A DNA stretch of 7,450 nucleotides, taken from NCBI GenBank assembly GCA_018895125.1, contig JAHIOR010000001.1:1-7450 (forward strand), read 5' to 3'. Both the position numbers and the translations under genes were made by a program. The DNA comes from Patescibacteria group bacterium (GTDB lineage Bacteria > Patescibacteriota > Minisyncoccia > Minisyncoccales > GWA2-46-15). Below, piece by piece: positions 4,916 to 7,450 of this stretch (positions are counted from its first letter, which is position 1; each line of letters starts with the position of its first letter). The notes below the pieces were generated by a model. The model searched no databases and had not been told where the DNA came from. It saw only the letters and a list, made by a program, of their open reading frames with translations.

Positions 4916-6635
4916 TAAAATATTAGAAAAATACCATGGCCGAGATAAGAAACTGATTCTTGAGGCCTTTGATTTTGCTAAAGACGCTCACCAGGGACAG
5001 AAAAGATTATCTGGAGAAGACTACATTTTTCACCCCCTCAGAGCAAGCTTAATCCTCAGCCATTTAAACGTTGATGTTAAATCAATCGTTGCTTGCCTTT
5101 TACACGACGTCATTGACGATACCAAAGTTTCACCTCAAGAAATTGAAGATAAATTCGGAGAAGAAGTTTGTTTCTTAGTTAAGGGCGTTTCCAAGCTGGG
5201 TAAAATCAGGCTGCCGAAACAACATCTGGAAATAGGACCAATTGAAAAAGAAACTAGCCTAGATACTGAAAATCTCAGAAGAATGTTCTTTGCCATGGCC
5301 GAAGACATCAGGGTTATCATTATCAAACTAGCGGATCGGGCCCATAATATGGAAACTCTAAAGTTCATTCCTGAAGAAAAACAACAAAGAGTGGCCATGG
5401 AAACAATGGAAATATTTGCTCCGATTGCCAGCCGACTTGGAATTTATACCATGAAAACCAAGCTGGAAAACCTTGCTTTCCCCTATCTTTACCCAGAAGA
5501 ATATCAATGGCTGGTTGAGAATGTTAAAGAAAGACATTTAGAAGCAAAAAAGTATTTAGGAAAAGTCCAAGCTAATTTGGAAAAGCATTTAAATAAAGAG
5601 GGTGTTCTTTTTACTAAAACCCAATCAAGATTAAAGTCATATTTCAGCCTTTATAAAAAACTCTTAAGATATGAAATGGATTTTGACAGGGTTTATGATC
5701 TGGTGGCAATCAGAATAATTGTTCAAGATGTTAAGTCCTGCTATGAAACTCTGGGGGCAATTCATAAATTCTGGAAACCTATTCCCGGCAGAATAAAGGA
5801 TTACATTGCCTTTCCTAAACCAAACGGTTATCAAAGCCTGCATACCACTGTTTTTTGCGATTTAGGAAAGATTGTTGAAATTCAGATCAGAACTGAAGAA
5901 ATGCATGAAATAGCAGAAAGAGGTATTTGCGCCCATTGGGCAACTAAAGAAGGGGTTGATTTAAAAAAGCGGGGGCAAAGATTTGCCTGGGTGAAACAGC
6001 TGGCAGAATGGCAAAAACAAAATCCAAATAAAGAAGAGTTTTTAAACGGATTGAAGATTGATTTCTTCAAAAACCGTATTTTCACCCTTACACCAAAAGG
6101 AGACGTTATTGATTTACCAGAAGGCGCCTGCCCAATTGACTTTGCTTATGCGGTTCATTCGGAAATCGGCAATCATTGCATTGGCGCCAAAATCAACGGT
6201 AAAATAATTTCCCTTTCCAGTCAGCTAAAAAACGGTAATGTAGTTGAGATTCTAACAGACAAGAATAAGAAACCAAGCCGTGACTGGCTGAAGCTTGTTA
6301 AAACAAACTTGGCCCGATCACATATCAAGAAACAGACCCAATTTAATTTCTTTGTCGAATTAAAAGAAAGGTTTTTTCCTGAAAATAGGTTTGCTAAAAT
6401 ACCTTCTAAAAAGCCCTTTAAGAAAAAACTTGAACAAACCAGCCTGATTATTATCGGCGGCGGTACTGGTATTGCCTATTTTTTAGCTAAATGCTGTCAA
6501 CCTAAAAACGGAGATAAAATTGTTGCTTATCTTACTCAAGCCAAAGGAGCGGCTATTCATTTACAAAATTGCCAAAATCTGAAAAGATTAAAAAGCAGAT
6601 CGCCAGAAAAAATATTGGAAGCAAAGTGGCAGTAA
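4899..6635 (+). CDS. rel: Bifunctional-type (p)ppGpp synthetase/hydrolase (Rel/SpoT), C-terminal ACT domain missing
   Basis: Rel makes and hydrolyses the alarmone (p)ppGpp in response to starvation. With the GTG start at 4899 it has 578 residues; full-length Rel is about 730. In order: hydrolase HD domain (about 20-155) with RLSGEDYIFHP, LLHDVIDDT (69-74 HDxxDD; most active hydrolases have HDxxED) and KLADRAHNM; synthetase domain (about 235-345) with SRLKSYFS, YDLVAIRI, PGRIKDYIAFPKPNGYQS and VEIQIRT; TGS domain (about 391-455); and a CC/zinc-finger-like segment AKCCQPKNGD (530-539) to LEAKWQ. RIKD is the RXKD form of bifunctional enzymes, not the EXDD of RelA. The protein ends where the ACT/RRM domain normally begins. 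The start is uncertain: the frame is open to TTG 4821 without a Shine-Dalgarno site, and AGGA at 4881 is rather far from GTG 4899. At 4899 it overlaps topA by 17 bases. UGA/UAA usage is normal. Confidence 0.9.
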   Translation: MKPTLDKILEKYHGRDKKLILEAFDFAKDAHQGQKRLSGEDYIFHPLRASLILSHLNVDVKSIVACLLHDVIDDTKVSPQEIEDKFGEEVCFLVKGVSKLGKIRLPKQHLEIGPIEKETSLDTENLRRMFFAMAEDIRVIIIKLADRAHNMETLKFIPEEKQQRVAMETMEIFAPIASRLGIYTMKTKLENLAFPYLYPEEYQWLVENVKERHLEAKKYLGKVQANLEKHLNKEGVLFTKTQSRLKSYFSLYKKLLRYEMDFDRVYDLVAIRIIVQDVKSCYETLGAIHKFWKPIPGRIKDYIAFPKPNGYQSLHTTVFCDLGKIVEIQIRTEEMHEIAERGICAHWATKEGVDLKKRGQRFAWVKQLAEWQKQNPNKEEFLNGLKIDFFKNRIFTLTPKGDVIDLPEGACPIDFAYAVHSEIGNHCIGAKINGKIISLSSQLKNGNVVEILTDKNKKPSRDWLKLVKTNLARSHIKKQTQFNFFVELKERFFPENRFAKIPSKKPFKKKLEQTSLIIIGGGTGIAYFLAKCCQPKNGDKIVAYLTQAKGAAIHLQNCQNLKRLKSRSPEKILEAKWQ

Positions 6636-6639
6636 AATC

Positions 6640-6722
6640 GGGCGAGTGGTGGAATGGTTTACACGCATCTCTCAAAAAGATGTGGACGCAAGTCCGTGTG
6701 GGTTCGACTCCCACCTCGCCCA
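6640..6722 (+). tRNA. tRNA-Leu, anticodon CAA
   Basis: Complete 83-base class II tRNA. The acceptor is GGGCGAG (6640-6646) with CTCGCCC (6715-6721), with discriminator A6722 as expected for leucine. The D-arm is GTG/CAC with GG in the loop. The anticodon stem is CATCT/AGATG (6666-6670, 6678-6682) with loop CTCAAAA, giving anticodon CAA at 6673-6675, which reads UUG. The long variable arm is GGAC/GTCC closed by a GCAA loop (6684-6695). The T-arm is GTGGG/CCCAC (6698-6702, 6710-6714) with loop TTCGACT. CCA is not encoded and must be added. There is no intron. It starts four bases after the rel stop with no own promoter visible, so it is probably processed from the upstream transcript. Confidence 0.95.
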
Positions 6723-6728
6723 TTAAAT

Positions 6729-7450
6729 ATGCCCGCACACAAATTGCCAGAAATAAATTTTAAATGGACACCAGAACTAGCCTATGCTATCGGTTTATTA
6801 ACTACCGATGGTAATTTGAGTGGCGATGGACGGCACATGACCATGAGATCTTCGGATATCCAGCTACTTACGACCTTCAAACAGTGCCTAGGGTTGGAGA
6901 ATAAAATAGCTCGTTCCAAAAATGACGGGTGGGCAACAAAACCTTCATACAGAGTACAATTCGGCAATGTTCAATTTTACAAATGGTTGTTAAAAATCGG
7001 GTTATTCCCTGCCAAAACCTATACAATAGGCGAATTAAAAATCCCTGACGAATATTTCCGGGACTTTTTAAGAGGACACCTTGATGGAGATGGTTCTGTT
7101 TGGACATACAAAGATGAGTGGAATACATTCAAAAATCCTAAATACGTTTATACCCGTTTATGGGTGAGGTTCATCTCTGTAAGTAAAAATCATATTCGCT
7201 GGCTGAAGGGAAACATCACTAAATTAGTTAAGATAGAAGGTCATATCTGGGAAAGAAAACCGTCCCGATCATATCAAACTACCAGTTTATGGGAGGTAAG
7301 ATTCGCTAAGAAAGAATCTATTAAATTGCTCCGGTGGATTTATTATAAAAATAACCTTCCTTGTCTTAAAAGAAAAAGAAAGACAGCCCTTCAAACAATG
7401 GTAAAAATCTCTAAAGAGAGAAGGCGTCAATATATAAGAACTAAGATCGA
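6729..7450 (+). CDS. LAGLIDADG homing-endonuclease-like protein, 3' end outside window
   Basis: Open frame of 240 codons running off the window. It carries two LAGLIDADG-type motifs: LAYAIGLLTTDG (residues 17-28, acidic Asp27) and FLRGHLDGDGS (113-123, acidic Asp121). The second follows about 95 residues after the first, the layout of a monomeric two-motif enzyme that cuts long DNA sites. The C-terminal part has WIYYKNNLPCLKRKRK (203-218) and a strongly basic tail that would suit DNA binding. The ATG at 6729 begins six bases after the tRNA discriminator. No Shine-Dalgarno site is possible there without overlapping the tRNA; an in-frame ATG at 6654 lies inside the tRNA D-loop and is unlikely. 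No intron or intein context is visible: tRNA-Leu is intact and rel is not interrupted. Both acidic residues are kept, so nuclease activity is plausible, but a DNA-binding-only role cannot be excluded. Confidence 0.82.
   Translation, partial: MPAHKLPEINFKWTPELAYAIGLLTTDGNLSGDGRHMTMRSSDIQLLTTFKQCLGLENKIARSKNDGWATKPSYRVQFGNVQFYKWLLKIGLFPAKTYTIGELKIPDEYFRDFLRGHLDGDGSVWTYKDEWNTFKNPKYVYTRLWVRFISVSKNHIRWLKGNITKLVKIEGHIWERKPSRSYQTTSLWEVRFAKKESIKLLRWIYYKNNLPCLKRKRKTALQTMVKISKERRRQYIRTKI

Noticed and set aside
6636..6728. Reading frame open from the rel stop through the tRNA into the endonuclease, all in one phase
   Set aside because: About 31 codons without a stop is common by chance. The translation of tRNA sequence is not protein-like, and a TAA separates it from rel.
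6553..6763. Open frames on both strands across the tRNA
   Set aside because: These are the usual false frames produced by translating a tRNA-Leu gene and its complement.

Overview
The window looks like part of a small, AT-rich bacterial genome, most likely Patescibacteria/CPR (Parcubacteria-like). This is inferred from protein style, not from a marker gene. The housekeeping enzymes are pared down: Mfd lacks several domains, Rel lacks its C-terminal ACT domain, and Pth carries GHKG in place of GHNG. Coding DNA sampled outside the insert is about one-third G+C. UGA is used as a stop (topA ends in TGA), so the code is not the UGA=Gly variant.

Layout: 1-362 (+) is the 3' part of pth. 365-786 is a compact cassette on the opposite strand. 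Read right to left, it has a strong extended -10 promoter (758-786), a structured leader RNA with a three-way junction (626-739), a ribosome binding site, a 61-residue zinc-ribbon gene (407-592), and a terminator-like hairpin (365-395). The cassette separates pth from mfd, which are neighbours in many bacteria, and mfd begins right at its edge. From 780 everything is again on + : a compact mfd (780-2726), topA (2846-4915), rel overlapping the end of topA (about 4899-6635), tRNA-Leu(CAA) four bases after rel (6640-6722), and six bases later a LAGLIDADG homing-endonuclease-like gene (6729 onward) that leaves the window still open.

The + strand genes serve core information processing: recycling of peptidyl-tRNA (pth), transcription-coupled repair (mfd), relaxation of negative supercoils (topA), and (p)ppGpp signalling (rel). 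The two accessory pieces are the antisense RNA/zinc-ribbon cassette and the endonuclease gene behind the tRNA.

The most interesting signal is the leader RNA. Three helices of 19, 11 and 13 pairs can be drawn by eye. All eight non-Watson-Crick pairs are G-U when read on the minus strand and would be A-C mismatches on the plus strand. This argues for a real minus-strand structured RNA, possibly an undescribed cis-regulatory element controlling the small zinc-ribbon protein. I recognise no known riboswitch or ncRNA class in it.
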